Shown one piece after another: positions 25,656 to 38,035 of a stretch of DNA of 64,000 nt. A program made the translations under genes and the position numbers. How positions within the stretch are numbered: the stretch's first letter is position 1; each line of letters starts with the position of its first letter. Below the pieces are notes generated by a model that saw only the letters and a program-made list of their open reading frames with translations, did no database searches and was not told the origin of the DNA. This DNA comes from Aldrovandia affinis (Eukaryota > Chordata > Actinopteri > Notacanthiformes > Halosauridae): assembly GCA_029706075.1 (NCBI GenBank), contig JAINUG010000135.1:1-64000 (forward strand), written 5' to 3'.

Positions 25656-26664
25656 TGTGTCCTGAAGTTTTTTTCGCTACAAGTAAGTAATCCTCTTTCA
25701 TCCTCTTTTCCCCCGAGTTTCATTTCCAGGATGCAACTGCATCAGAACGAAGACTATAGGGTCCATTTTGTGTGCAGTCAGTAAAGACGTGATTAATTAT
25801 ACATACATTAATAGCAGCTGCATTAATAAGTCATGAGGTCATCAGTGTCAAGGTAGCTCTCCCTTTTCAAGATGATGAAAAGGCAACATAATAGCAGTGG
25901 AGATGCGATGTCTGAATTCCTACAGTATGTTTGATGTGGCACGCTCTCACATCGTTTCGTTGTCATGTCTGTGAATTATGACCGAGCTTGTCTCACCCTG
26001 TTTTTTTATGTGTCAGTCAGGAATGTAATGAAACAGCACCTGTGTTGTTTTGGGTCGGTCTTTGTGGCACATGGAAATCACCCCAGACAACGTATCGACT
26101 GACAGGCGAGCGCGTAGCCCGAACACTGACACGCTCTGAGGCCGTTCCCGCCGCCAACACCAACAAAATGTACAGAGAAAACCGTGGTTAAATTTGAAAC
26201 CCCAGCTATGTCGCGAATTAACGTCCTCATGTTGCGACGACGCGCTTACCGCATCTTGCCCCCATTTTACAGAAATCCAGCACAATGGATTTTTTGCTTA
26301 ACAATTTTAAAGGGGGAGAAAAGAGGAAAAAACTGGCCATCGCAACGCTTCTTTTCAATGGATAAATCGGCTTACTTTCCTTTAAGCCTCCAGAACCTAA
26401 TCGAACCAAAAAGCAGTCATTTCCCCGAGGCTGTCCCCAGAGGATCCTCCTTAATTTGGATGTTGTAAGAAAAAAATGGAACACCCCTCGACCCAAATCC
26501 GCCAGCATCCTCCTGTGTCACCTGACAGAGGTGGGTATCGACCCCCCAATTGGGCCCCCAAAATCCACCATCAAAGGGAGCCCGACAGATCTAATCCCCC
26601 GTAGACTTGCGGAGCCCCGATCCTTCTGGAAATAACCGTGACAAACCACGGCCGTTACCAGCGC

Positions 26665-26840
26665 TATCTGCCTTCCAAGTGAATTAGAAACAAGGATACA
26701 AGAGTGACGGTTTCAATTAATTCCCGCGTTCGTTCCAATTAGTCTATTTTTGTTTACCGATTTAACAATGGTAAAAGGGGCAGTGAAATTATGCACACCT
26801 AAATGCTTCAAATCTTTCGGCTTAACCGTTTAAAATACTC
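26665..26840. promoter_or_regulatory. Candidate conserved non-coding element
   Basis: Contains GTGAATTAGAAACAAGG, TTTCAATTAATTCC, TCCAATTAGTC, ATTTTTGTTTACC (forkhead-like) and AACAATGG (Sox-like) in unique-looking sequence in intron 3. Evidence is motif density only. Confidence 0.25.
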
Positions 26841-27445
26841 AAGGTGATGAGGCTTATTTATCGATGCGGCAATGCAGGTACATTTCTCTGCTAACACAGT
26901 AGCTGCATTGTGCTGAGAGGACCACTAAAAAAACTCAATAAAGGCTGAACAGAGGAAGACTATTACATCGATATAGCGTGCCTCGTACATTGGTGCAGTA
27001 TTCTGTATTTACAATTTGGCACCTGAGATCGGCGAATGGGTGTCAAGAGCTATCAATTCGGGTCATAAATCAAGCGACTCTGCGTTCCAAAAATAATGAC
27101 AGAACACTTCAGGATCTGTTTGCCAGATCCACTGCATTAATAGCCAGCACTTAGTCTATGTCCATGGAGCATAGCCCCCCACCCTCCCAGCCCCCAACCC
27201 CACCACCAACAGGTCCTCCCATCAAGATGATGAGCCGTCTTTTCAGACATTTTTCTGTGGGATGGGATCTATGCGACGCACCTCATTACAAGCTCCCGGG
27301 ACTGTGTGCGTGCTCTCGGGCGGAGACGGATTGAGCCGGCCCGGCTATTGACAGCCCCTTAATCTGACACTGGGCCGCGGATGTGACTCACACCGCCTCC
27401 GGGCATGATTTCGGCAGCGCTCTGGCGAAACGGCGGCAGAGCCCC

Positions 27446-27611
<166 letters not shown>

Positions 27612-27781
27612 ATACAGGTGGCACTTCATCATCTTTCATTAACGCCGGCGCCTTGGCGACTCTCCGTCAAACAAACGGTGTGTTTACCCCGCGCCGCGGC
27701 TGGAGTGGAGGGAGTCGGCGGCAGGGCCCGGCGGTGTCCTCGCGGGGGCAGGTTCCTCCCTCTCCCCCTGCGGTCTGAATC

Positions 27782-27955
27782 GCATTACATTATTTGCCTT
27801 GCAGATGCCCTCATCCTGGGCGACTTGCATAGCTTACATTTTTACATAATATCCTTTTTATACAGCGGGATATTTACCAAAGCAATTTGGTATTCTCGCT
27901 CAAGGGTAGAACAGCAGTGCCCTAGCTTGAGATTGTAGCCCACAGCCCGGTGAAA
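27782..27955. repeat. Dispersed fish repeat, copy B
   Basis: Same motif chain as 21185-21400: CATTACATTATTTGCC, GGGCGACTTGCATAGC, TTACATTTTTACATAA, ACAGCGGGATATTTACC, AAAGCAATTTGG and CTCAAGGGTAGAACAGCAGT. It is more decayed at the head end, where the GAACCC-like box is lost. It sits directly after the long GA microsatellite and a CpG-rich stretch. Confidence 0.6.
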
Positions 27956-28480
27956 AGTACAGCTTCTGAGCTTTTGAGACGGTCGCCCCCCCCCCACACA
28001 CACTGCTGCTGTGGTGGCTGTATGTTGCCGCTCTGTTCATCAACTTTCTTTGACAAATCAGAGATTGTTTGTGTTTCTGGTAAATGCGGAAGCGGTGGAG
28101 ATTTACTGCAGTGCATTACGCGAACAAAGCCGCGGTTTCATGGGCAGATGGCGGTGAAAACCTCGCGCTCGCCGCAACAGGGTCAGCCCATCAGCCAAAC
28201 GGGAGCCTTGATCCGGCAAAGTATGGGTAGTTAGCTCCGAGTTCGCCGCTGGTTTGAATATGCCAGGCGCATCTGTTCCTAATATTTTGGATGGCCTTTC
28301 TAAGCGGCTGTCAAAACCGGGATCGACCGGAGTGCATCTGCATCTCGAGTCGGAAAACGCTAGCTTGCGATTACGACCGTCGGTCGCCGGCACACCTCAG
28401 CGGCGTCCGCTGACGTCCCGTGAAAATCTCGCTCGCGTTTAGAGACTCCCTCTCTTCCTCGAAGGGAAGTCTTTCGCACG

Positions 28481-28687
28481 GCAAACATGACCCCCAGACT
28501 CCCATGCTAATGACGTACCGAAGGGCACAATGTGCTCCCAGTCTACTCGTCTCGATGAAGATCTTGTTTACAGTTTAGTGTTTGCCTTCCCAAGACATAA
28601 TGAAGTCCTCATTTATTCTGATATGAATAAAATGCCTTGAACACAACTTTTACCGCCATGATTCCCAGGAATGAAATGAAGACCTGT
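28481..28687. repeat. Local direct duplication, copy 1
   Basis: About 207 bp repeated at 28894-29102 in the same orientation at roughly 90 percent identity by eye. Shared blocks include CACAATGTGCTCCCA, TCTACTCGTCTCGAT, AAGATCTTGTTTACAGTTTA and CACAACTTTTACCGCCATGA. It is non-coding in both strands and lies in intron 3. Confidence 0.85.
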
Positions 28688-28893
28688 GGCCACGTCTTGA
28701 GTCGTCAGACCTTCGTTACGGAGTTGGGACTCGTTTCCCGCGGAGAAGCAAGCTTTTGGGATCCGTTAGGTATTCCGGCGGCTGAAATGTACAGGGATTA
28801 GCCATTCGCCCCTTTGTTTCGTTTCATTTGTATTTGGTTGCCTTCGGGGTCAAACAGGCTTTGATAAGGGCAAATACATGCGTCCTTCACAGA

Positions 28894-29102
28894 GCAAACA
28901 GACATGACCCCCCCAGACTCCCATGCCAATGATGTACCAAAGGACACAATGTGCTCCCAATCTACTCGTCTCGATTAAGATCTTGTTTACAGTTTAGTGC
29001 TTGCTTTCCCTAGACATAATGAAGTCCTTATTTACTCTTGATATGAATAATACACCTTGAACACAACTTTTACCGCCATGATTCCCTTGAAATTAAGACC
29101 TG
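28894..29102. repeat. Local direct duplication, copy 2
   Basis: Second copy of 28481-28687, separated by about 206 bp of unrelated DNA so that the period is about 413 bp. Differences are scattered substitutions and a few small indels, which suggests an old duplication held similar along its length. No similarity to the transposons in the window was seen. Confidence 0.85.
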
Positions 29103-30369
29103 GAATTGTTTTGTCACACTAGCATAAACAACTTGTAGTAATTATGGTGTATCAAAGCAGTCTTAAGCGCGTATTACGCGTAGAACAGTTTTCTCTTCAA
29201 AACATATCTTAAGGGCGGATGTTTATCTGTTATTTCACAGATTTTTCGACAGAAGTACATTTGATATTTCCACCCTTTTATTTATTTATTTTGCCTTTTT
29301 TTCCCATAATTAAATTCAGCTACTCCCTGACTGATGCAGTCGTGATATCCCACAGCAGTGGAAATTCTTTAATTAGCAATGAAGTCTCAGATATGGTCTT
29401 GCTTTCAGTCTGTGGCCCTTTCGAAAAATCCAAGGTCACGTTCCGGACCGAACGGAACGATTTCCAGGTGATAGGACTTAGCGATGCGAAGCGCAAGAAA
29501 ATCCCAGACCATCTTCAGTGTCAGGGCGTGGCCTGACCCTGAACGCAGATCAAAGTACCTTACAAATCAGCTGCAGAGTTTAGAATGGCTTTCGTGAAAA
29601 TATGAATACACGAGTACACACAGTCTGATACGCTCTGAGGCATACATAAACGCTTCCATTGTGTCGCGTGCAGGTGACTTGAACAAAGAAAGAACCAGCC
29701 AGGAGGCATGATGCACCATGTACAAAAGATAAAAACCCCCAAACCCAAAACTAATAGGAGAACTAATGTGAGGAGGAGATCACTTTGATCCTCTTGGAAG
29801 GAGGACACGAGACAGTTCAAGACCATTAAGTAGTCTCCGCTTTTTTCCCCCCGCCTCCATCAAAGGATCTTCCTGTGAGAAATGTCAAAAGAAAAGGAAA
29901 TAAAAATGTTCTTCTTCCTCGTTTCCATCCTAAGTGGAATAATTGGGCCCCATTTAGACTCTATCGCAAAGTAATGCACTCTGACCAAAAGAGCACGTCA
30001 GCTCTTTCTGCTCATTCAAGTTGGGAGCTTTCAAGCACACTGCTTCCTATGATAACAAAAATGTTGTGCGGTGCGAGGGACGCGAGATCTCAGGGTGCGA
30101 GACCTTCGATTAATGAGCAATTTTGAAGAATCTCGAGAACGGGAATAGCCGGGGCGGCTGCGTGGGGCCGCAAAGATGAGACTCGCGGTGATCCGGCCCT
30201 TCATGTGATTACTGCCAGGAAAGCACTTCTCTTTTGTATTATTCCCACTGTGGGCCTATTTCCTCTGTTGCTGTACGATGCTGAAGTTTAAGTGGATTTT
30301 AGCACCCCCTTTAGGGATGCGTTCACACCCCTTTTGAAGTCGGACACGCATGAGCGAAGCCAGACGCCT

Positions 30370-30845
30370 GAGCCGCCAGAACAGCTTCGATGCACCCTGG
30401 CATGGATTGCACAAGTGTCTGGAATGCAGCACCGCTCTTCCACGACAAATTCCATCGTTTGTTGGTTTGTTGACTGTGGTGGAAAATGCTCAGGTGCCGC
30501 TCCAGAATCGCCCATAAGAGTTCAGTTGGGTTGAGATCTGGTGACAGATGGCCATGGTATATGGTTTACATTGTTGTAGTGCTCATCAAACCATTCAGTG
30601 ACCACTCGTGACCTGTGGATGGAGGCACTGTCATCCTGGAAGAGACCACTCCCATCAGCATAGAAATGCTTCACCATAGGATGAAGATGACCACACAGAA
30701 TGGCTTTGTTTTTATTGCCGTTTACTTTGTCCTCTAAGGGGATGAGTATACCCTTCCAGGAGAATGCACCCCACACCATAACAGAGCTGCCAGAACCCTT
30801 AATTTGCTCTCGTATTCCCCTTATTTTGGCAGTTACTTGCACATG
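30370..30845 (-). mobile_element. Truncated Tc1-like transposon
   Basis: On the minus strand a Tc1/mariner transposase C-terminal part is readable, with MVWGAFSWKG, HPMVKHFYADG and the catalytic-region motif QDDSASIHRSR, ending HIPWPSVTRSQPN. The high-coordinate end carries a Tc1-like terminal repeat (CCTTATTTTGGCAGTTA in plus orientation, near 30818-30836). The low-coordinate end starts inside the element (AGCCGCCAGAACAGCTTCGA) with no terminal repeat. The DNA-binding half is missing, so the terminus joins almost directly to the catalytic part. It is related to the element at 61847-63712. Confidence 0.8.
30522..30806 (-). pseudogene. Tc1-like transposase fragment
   Basis: About 95 residues of a Tc1/mariner transposase catalytic domain remain open, from GSGSSVMVWGAF to the stop. 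The motif QDDS..IHRSR supplies one catalytic aspartate; the first catalytic Asp and the final Glu region are not both present. The helix-turn-helix domains are deleted. The reading frame upstream is derived from the terminal repeat and is not transposase. It cannot encode an active enzyme. Confidence 0.75.
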
Positions 30846-32698
30846 CATATGGACCCTGACAATAATTGTCGTTCCTAATGAATGGCTAATGTATGTGTGC
30901 TTCTGAGAAGCCATCTGTACATAACACCTCGTTACGAGAGAAACGCTGACAGTTTGCTCTCATTGATGTTGTTTTATAATTGTTTTCTTTTTGTTGTTAT
31001 TATTATTATCATTATTATTGCAGTTATTGTTATGATTATTGTCATAATTATTGTCTATTGTGTGCAGATCTGAATCTGAATCTGACTGAAATTGAAGACG
31101 TTCGTAGGGCATGAGGGAGGCCGTGAATTTGGCTCGCTGATCCCGCTCGCGAAAGGGGGGCAACGCGAAATGTGCTAATTACGCAAATGAACGTGGCCTC
31201 CATGATGGCAGTTCAGAATGCCCTGATGCCACTGACGGCTGCTTTGACTTAAACCGCGAAGAATAGCACGACTGTCCCTTCAAATAGATCCAATATAATT
31301 ACCAGTCTGGTTTACAGGGACATGGATGGTAATAATTAGCTATATGGTACCAAAGGTCATGCTAAACAATTTAGCGACGATGTGGGCTGCATGTGGAATG
31401 GGAAAGGAGAAAGGAAAGGCCGCACTGAACGAAAGGAGAATTCACCTCTTCAGTTTCATAGCACAGCGATCCTTTTTTCTTTTCGCTTTTAAAAGGTGCT
31501 TAAAAGATAAATAAACTAAAAGAAAACTTACAAAACAAAATCCTACATTTATTTACTAAGAGATAGAGAAATGTAGTTCTAGAAGTAAGAAGGTCAGTGG
31601 AAATTGAAGCATTTTGAGTATACCTGAAAATATTAAGTATTAAGAGGTGGAAGATGCAAAAGTTTTGGCCGAAGATCCATGCGGGCGCAATGAAGAGTGA
31701 AACAATGTATGCACGCAGCGTGGCGAATGTGCGACTGCTCGCTCTCTCTCTCTCCCCGTTCTGTTGGTAAAGACGGTGCTTTGTGAGCCAGGCCCTCTTC
31801 TTCCTCATGCTTGTTTATGCGGGGGGGACAGGGGGACTGTCGCTCTGTGTGTCGTGGGGCCTCAATGGCACCCAGGTGCAGAGGTTAATGAACTGAGTCA
31901 AAAAGGTGTCACCTTGTAAACAAGTATCCACGGACCAGTGGCTCTATTTCTGAGCGTTCCCTCAGTGACAGCCTGCCCGCACCCCCCCCCGCCCCCTTCC
32001 CCGCCTTCACTCCCAAGAGTTTCAGCCTCTGTAATTGTTCTCGAAGGGGGATTCTGCCCCACTCCACCAAACCCCCCCAACCCGCCAACGACACAAGCGA
32101 CTGGCTCCCACTTTCATACTTCAAGCAATGCATCACACGCAGTGCGAGAGAGAGTGTGAGAGAGCGAGAGGAGAGCGGCGCCTATTCCCTGGGCAACACT
32201 GACAGCCAGTCAGGCGGGGAAACAACACTTCATTAGCGATGAATGAGACAAACAGGCTTCAATTGGAACTTTCTGAAGTTTACCTCCTAATCTTTAATAG
32301 AAAAATGGATGGAGAAACTAAAAATATAAACCTCTTTCTTCACTAATTCAACAACTGTCTGCCAAAACACAAGCGTAACAAGGCGTCCCGACCTAAAAAA
32401 AGAGTGCACCTAATCGCGCTACGTCATTCGAAATACGTGAGCCATCTCAGGTAAATCTCGGAATTCTATATTTTCGGTAATTATTTATTAATATCATTTT
32501 CTAGTGTAAAAAAATATAAACATAGGCAGCATTTTGGTGAAGGCCACTTTATTCCAGTTAATCCAAAAAGTAATAAATCAAGTTCTGCTAATGCTTTGCA
32601 TTTTATGCACAGGTATTCACCTTTTAAATATTATTCAATATTTAAACTGTAATTAATACCCTATTTTATTTTTAAAAACATTGTTTGTGTGAGTTGAG

Positions 32699-32699
<1 letters not shown>

Positions 32700-32743
<44 letters not shown>
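32700..32743. repeat. (GT)n microsatellite
   Basis: About 22 GT units. Confidence 0.97.
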
Positions 32744-32744
<1 letters not shown>

Positions 32745-33240
32745 CATAACTGTCCAGTTTATGAAAACAGCTGCACTTCCGTTTTTAAGGCTGTACTGTA
32801 TTTAACAGTGTTCTCCTTTACTCTACCACCACCATTACTCCATTTGTGCCCAGAAATGGAAGCTCTATTTTTCACGAATAATTGCTTATGATTATTTTTG
32901 ACCCTTGACGTTTGATAAGTAGTTCCTGCAACCCAGACGCACAAACGGGCCCGCCGCGAAATGAAGACCGCTATCCATCGTCCTACCCCAACCCCCCCCC
33001 CCCATTTTTGGAAGTTGCTAAGTAGTATTGAGGAAAGAGCTGATAAGGAGCTCTGATCCTGTTAAAGACATTTCCTTAATCCAGCAGAAGGCAAAGTGCA
33101 GCTTTAAGAGATTTGGCCTGGATCATTGCTAGTCCTCCAAATTAAACCAAAAAAGTCCGCTTTTTGTAGTTGCTCATGCAAGCCGGAGCCTGGCATGGCC
33201 CACCACAACAAGGCGACCGGAGAGCTATAATTAGAAACGC

Positions 33241-33260
33241 TCTCTCTCTCTCTCTCTCTC
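33241..33260. repeat. (TC)10 microsatellite
   Basis: Ten uninterrupted TC units. Confidence 0.95.
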
Positions 33261-33699
33261 GGTCTCCAGTCGAGTAACCAGGACCCGGGGCTCCCAGGTA
33301 TACGGCGCACCAAACCAACCCCACCCCCACCCCACATCCCGCCTGACTCTCTCCCCAGCTGGCCTCTCACGACTGCTTGCCCATTGTCTTGCATTCTCTG
33401 CACCTGGCACCCTTTCCTATCCAGATTAGCTCCAGACAGGGTTCCCAGCCAGGGTGGGCGGTAGCCCCCATCCCCCACAACCCCCCTCCGGCTCCTGTCT
33501 TCTCATCCCCCTTCCTATCCTCCCAGGCGAGACGAGGCAAAATCTGTTTAGTTTGGATAATTACAATCATTATTAAAGAGCACACAAGCAAAGAGTTAGA
33601 CTGGCACTCCCGCTTCCGTCAGCGCTAGCTCGCCTCTCCATTGGCGCACAGTGATGAAAGCTGAACACACACAGGGATTTGTTTTTGGGCTACAATAAA

Positions 33700-33830
33700 G
33701 ACACTGAGAGAGGAACAGAGGAAAAGAGAAAGGGGAGCAAGAGAGAGACAGAGAGAAATAAAGGGTGAAGGAGAGAGAGATAGGTAGAGAGAGAGAAAAG
33801 GTGAGAGAGAGAGCGACAGAGAACAGCAGT
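33700..33830. repeat. GA-rich purine tract
   Basis: Imperfect GAGA and GAAAGG units over about 130 bp. Confidence 0.85.
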
Positions 33831-33963
33831 TATATTTTACTGCACGGCGTGTGAACAGTGGCTTGTGCTGCTGAGTGCCCCTTTGGAACAAAATAACACG
33901 CTGTTACTGAACCAACGCGAAGCGAGCGATGATACGGCGGCGTGTTTGAGTTACTGCCAGCGC

Positions 33964-33992
33964 CGCCTCGCCTCGCCTCGCCTCGCCTCGCC
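33964..33992. repeat. (CGCCT)n pentanucleotide repeat
   Basis: Five to six units of CGCCT. Confidence 0.93.
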
Positions 33993-34245
33993 CCAGCTCA
34001 GGACGAACAGTAAAAAATAGGTTGAGCGCAATAACAATTACTCATCCCCTCATGAGAAAGCGTCTCAGGTTAGAGACGCAGCGCGGCAAAGACCCTAAGG
34101 AGGATGCCGTCTTCATGCCAGCTCACGTTATCATACAGCCGAGCGGTCGTAAAATAGGAGGGCTACGTGCGTGACGCGGACTGAAGTGGACTGTGCATGC
34201 ATGAGCCTAGGAAACTCCTGGACAATCTGCCCAATGTCACTTCAA

Positions 34246-34284
34246 TGTGTGTGTGTGTGTGTGCGTGTGTGTGTGTGTGTGTGT
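34246..34284. repeat. (GT)n microsatellite
   Basis: GT units with one GC variant. Confidence 0.95.
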
Positions 34285-34550
34285 AAGCGTGTACGTGCTC
34301 CCGCATGTTCAAGTAGGCGTGGGGCTTTCATGTGTGTTTGCTATTAATGGTCTTGTCAGCTGTGTTTAGGATAATGATCCCTAAGCAATTACGTTTAGTC
34401 GGAGCACCAGAACAGGTTCCATGGTGACCCGGGCCCGTCGTCCCCGGAGACGCATTAAATCCCCGCCATTACAGCGGAGACACAAGTTGCAATCTCCGCG
34501 GCCCCCTTCAGACGGGCAGCGCTCGCCGAGCCCTCGCCTGAGGCGGGATC

Positions 34551-34581
<31 letters not shown>

Positions 34582-35240
34582 GAGGACGGGGGTGGGAGTG
34601 CACCTGCCCAAAACCGCCATCCCAATTGGATCGCGGCATTCTGCACAGCCACGCGACAGGACTTCAGGACCTCTGAGTGCTGAATGTGAGTGAAAAAACT
34701 TTGGTCCGCCAACCCCACCCCCACGAGTCCTGAAGACGATACGGTGAGCCCTCAAACATATTTTGTCTGACAGCTTGCAGGTTTCAGTTCGAAACCTCTT
34801 GCCAAGTGAGAGCTACAGTCTATTATTTCTGCTTCCCATTGCTGGGAGGAGTACATTTTTTGACGCTTGCCAGCTTGACCTGTTTTCAGGGCATTTCAGT
34901 CATTGCTGTATTCAAACCTTCTCTGGGTAATCGTAGAGGAGCACAAACAAGAGACCTGGGCGTCCTCGCTAGAAACCCTCTGAAGGCAGAAGCAGAATGA
35001 AAAAGGCCTACCTGAATACTATTCAAGAGACCAGAGCAATCAAAATGCAAAACAGGATTATAAGACGAGAGCAGAGCTTTTGTGTTTGCTTATTTAATGT
35101 ACTACGACAAACCCTCCCAATCGATAGCCTGCACTGTTTCACCCTGCGGTGCTGTGTGAATGTCATTTTAAAGCTCTCAATAGGCTGCATTGTATGGGAG
35201 AAATACCACTAAAATACCACTTTGGGTCCAGCACCCCTAT

Positions 35241-35620
35241 AGAGAGAATGGGAGAAAGAAAGGGGAGGATGGACAGCAAAGGAATGGAAACAGACGGGAG
35301 AAAATGAAGACAGAGAAAGAGGGTAAGGAAAAAGGTATAAGGAGGTATAAAGAAAAGGAACAGAGGAAGAAAAGATCGATGACTAAAATAGAGAATGGGC
35401 GAGTGAAAGAGAATGAGAGAGAGAAAGATATAAAACGGGGGGGAGAGAGAGAGAAAAAGACAGAGGGTGAGGGAGAAGGGGAAGGTTGAGAGAGACAGAG
35501 AGAGAGAAAGAGAGAGAGAGAAAAAGACAGAGGGTGGGTGAAGAAGGAGAAGGTTGTGAGAGAAAAAGACAGAGAGACAGATTCAGACAGAGAGAGAGAG
35601 AGAGAGAGGAGTAGGATGGC
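35241..35620. repeat. 380-bp purine tract with a 68-bp internal tandem repeat
   Basis: Very strong A/G bias on the plus strand. The segment beginning GAGAGAAAAAGACAGAGGGT recurs at an offset of 68 bp (near 35448 and 35516), with a partial third copy near 35559. Confidence 0.88.
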
Positions 35621-36968
35621 ATTGAGAAAGACAGACTGCAGTACCTGTGAGCAAGGGTGAATCGCAGTCCTCATGCAAAGAGAGCATCATTGAGAAGCCT
35701 GTGCCTGGTCATAGCCCATTAGGCCGGCCGTGAGACAGAGCTGCAGCTCATTACATGCTCTGCCTCTTGCTCTGTGGATGAACAATGCACCAGCGCGCCA
35801 TCCTGCTGTTTGGCAGCCACAGTGCCGCTGCTTTAATGCTCACACACTTCCTGCTCACATCCAGTACCGCCCCCCTACACAAACGCAGGCAATGCGAAAG
35901 TCAATAAATAGCCCAGCTTCGAATGCTTTTACATGACATCGGGGGGTGCTGTTTATCTAGCCGCAATAATACTCTTTGTCCTCAAACTTTTTAGAGTGTC
36001 CGAATTTCAGCAAGTCGTACTTCCCTCGAAGCCCACCCTGGAACTTAAAAGCTGAAAATGAACTCAAACGTGGCGTAGGAACATTCCGAAAATATAACGT
36101 AGTTTTCCTCATTAATGCAGATTGCTGCAGGTTCTGCAGTCAGCGCAGGTCCACCGTAGCGAGACGCAGGGGAGGACAAGAAGCACATTTCCTCCCGACG
36201 TGTCCGCCAGATCAATGTGTGTGATTGCCATTAGTGACATCGATCAGGGGGTCATCAACGGCAAGCGCGCGGCTGGTCGTGGCGAGAGTGCTTCACACTC
36301 GGTTTCTCCATCAGCAGGAGAGCATGAAAAGGCTAGCTCTCCAGCCGTCCACAACATCTCCTCTTTTTGGGTGCGTTTCGGCAATAATGCAATGCAAAAT
36401 CTGACATTCAATCCAATCGGGAGGAGGAATGCTAACAAACATCCTCCCACATTCTCTTTGTTTAAGGCAAAAAACAGGACAGTTTAAAAGGTCACTCTCT
36501 TCCAGTGTCAGTTTATTGCCTCGAAAATAAGGGTTTTTCTCACAATTTATTTTTGCAACGTCAGTGGCTGCCTTCAACAAAAGGCTTCCCACTTCCTATC
36601 TTAGGCCTAATAGCCGTGTCTGCCAACCTCACTTAATCTGCCGTCTTTTACAGCAAAGGCCAGAAGCCAGAGACTGTACGTGGAGGAGCCAGGTATGACC
36701 CTTCAATTATGGAGATTGCCAGCGAACACCAGCAGAATGAATCCCGTTTCAGTCCATCTCCTGTCCTTTTTCCCCCCCAGCGTCTTCATTCATGGCCTTA
36801 ATTTAATACCTTTTCCACTCCCGCATTTAGCCAAAATTAAATTCCAATGCTTTATCGTTAAGTACTATAAAATAATGACGGTGATTCAAAGCTGTAATTG
36901 AATTTCTTTCATTGCTTCCCTATTGAAGAGAAGGTTAGGTTTTTTTTGGTTTTCTGTAGCATATATGG

Positions 36969-37173
36969 GTATAACTGCCAAAATAAAGGCTACAAGACGA
37001 GTGCAGTACTGCGAGTGTCCATTGGGGGCATGCCATGGCTGGTACCAGTGGATAGGCCCAGCCCTCCCCTTTCCACCAAATTGCCCAGCTGGGATTCTCC
37101 TAGCCCGGACCACTGTCGTTTGAGTATCCCCCACGGGTTACCAAAGTGTTGCCTTTATTTTGGCAGTTAGCTG
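36969..37173. mobile_element. MITE with Tc1-like terminal inverted repeats
   Basis: About 205 bp bounded by inverted repeats: left TAACTGCCAAAATAAAGGC (36972-36990) and its complement GCCTTTATTTTGGCAGTTA (37151-37169). The 19-bp arms match exactly. Flanks are AT-rich (TATA), consistent with TA insertion. The interior (GC-rich, no reading frame) does not resemble transposase. The termini match those of the Tc1-like element at 61847-63712, so it was probably mobilised by that family's enzyme. Confidence 0.7.
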
Positions 37174-37919
37174 TATATATACAGTGTATATATATAAAGA
37201 CTATTTCAAATGTATCCAAAGAAAACACTGCGTCCAAGCTAGTCTTATCTGCAGGATGAAGCAAACACATGCACAACACGGGCCACCTGCAGGCAGCGCA
37301 CTCTGCATTCAACCAACCATACATTTTGTTCCACACTTCCTCAGACACCAAGACAGAAAGGCTTAGATTAGGAATAAGCATCACACTGATCATTTAGCTT
37401 TTTCCCAAATACAAAGATGATTGCTCATGACTCAAGACGGATTCAGACTTGATTGCCGTAGATTAGCCCTCGTAATGTACAATGGCACATACTCTGTAAT
37501 TTCTTAAATATTGAAGAGCGGACAATAGCCCTTTCTTAAACCCCCATAACAACTGGCCTAGCTAGTGTTGAAGAATCTAGGCCGACCTTTCTTACCCCAT
37601 TAATTTAACTGCAGGCACTGGAAAGCTGGCAGCAAAATCTGTGCTAATGAGTGTGGAGGTTAAGAGGGAAAAGAATGAACTTAGATGTCCTGAGACCGGT
37701 TTGGTTTTATTAGCACTTCTCTCGCTGTGTCCCTTCGAAAGCGCGGGGTCTCCGGAATATCGCACATCAGAGAGTGCAAACCGATTCTCAGTGCATTCGT
37801 TACTCTCCATATGCTTATTTTTAATGGGGGGAGACTGCAAAGGGGCTTAATAAACGTGATATTTTTCTGCAATATGGCGAGGATGAGATGCGTGGTGAGG
37901 GGCGAGCGTTCTGATGCAA

Positions 37920-38035
37920 AATGGCTGCCGTGCATCACCTAGGTGCATCACCATTGATGATGGCTGAGGTGAGCCCCTTCCCCTTCACTGTAATCATTAG
38001 ATGAAAAGCTCTATATAAATGCTATCCATTGCTAT
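37920..38035 (+). repeat. Fragment of a dispersed repeat with CTATATAAATG tail
   Basis: The order AAATGGCTGCC, GGTGCATCACC, GCTGAGGTGAGCCCC, TTCACTGTAA and AAAGCTCTATATAAATGC matches a 3' tail often seen in fish dispersed repeats. The family is not assigned and the start is uncertain. Confidence 0.45.

Noticed and set aside
35237-35674. 145-codon minus-strand Ser/Leu/Phe-rich frame
   Set aside because: It is a by-product of the purine tract, which lacks stops on the opposite strand.
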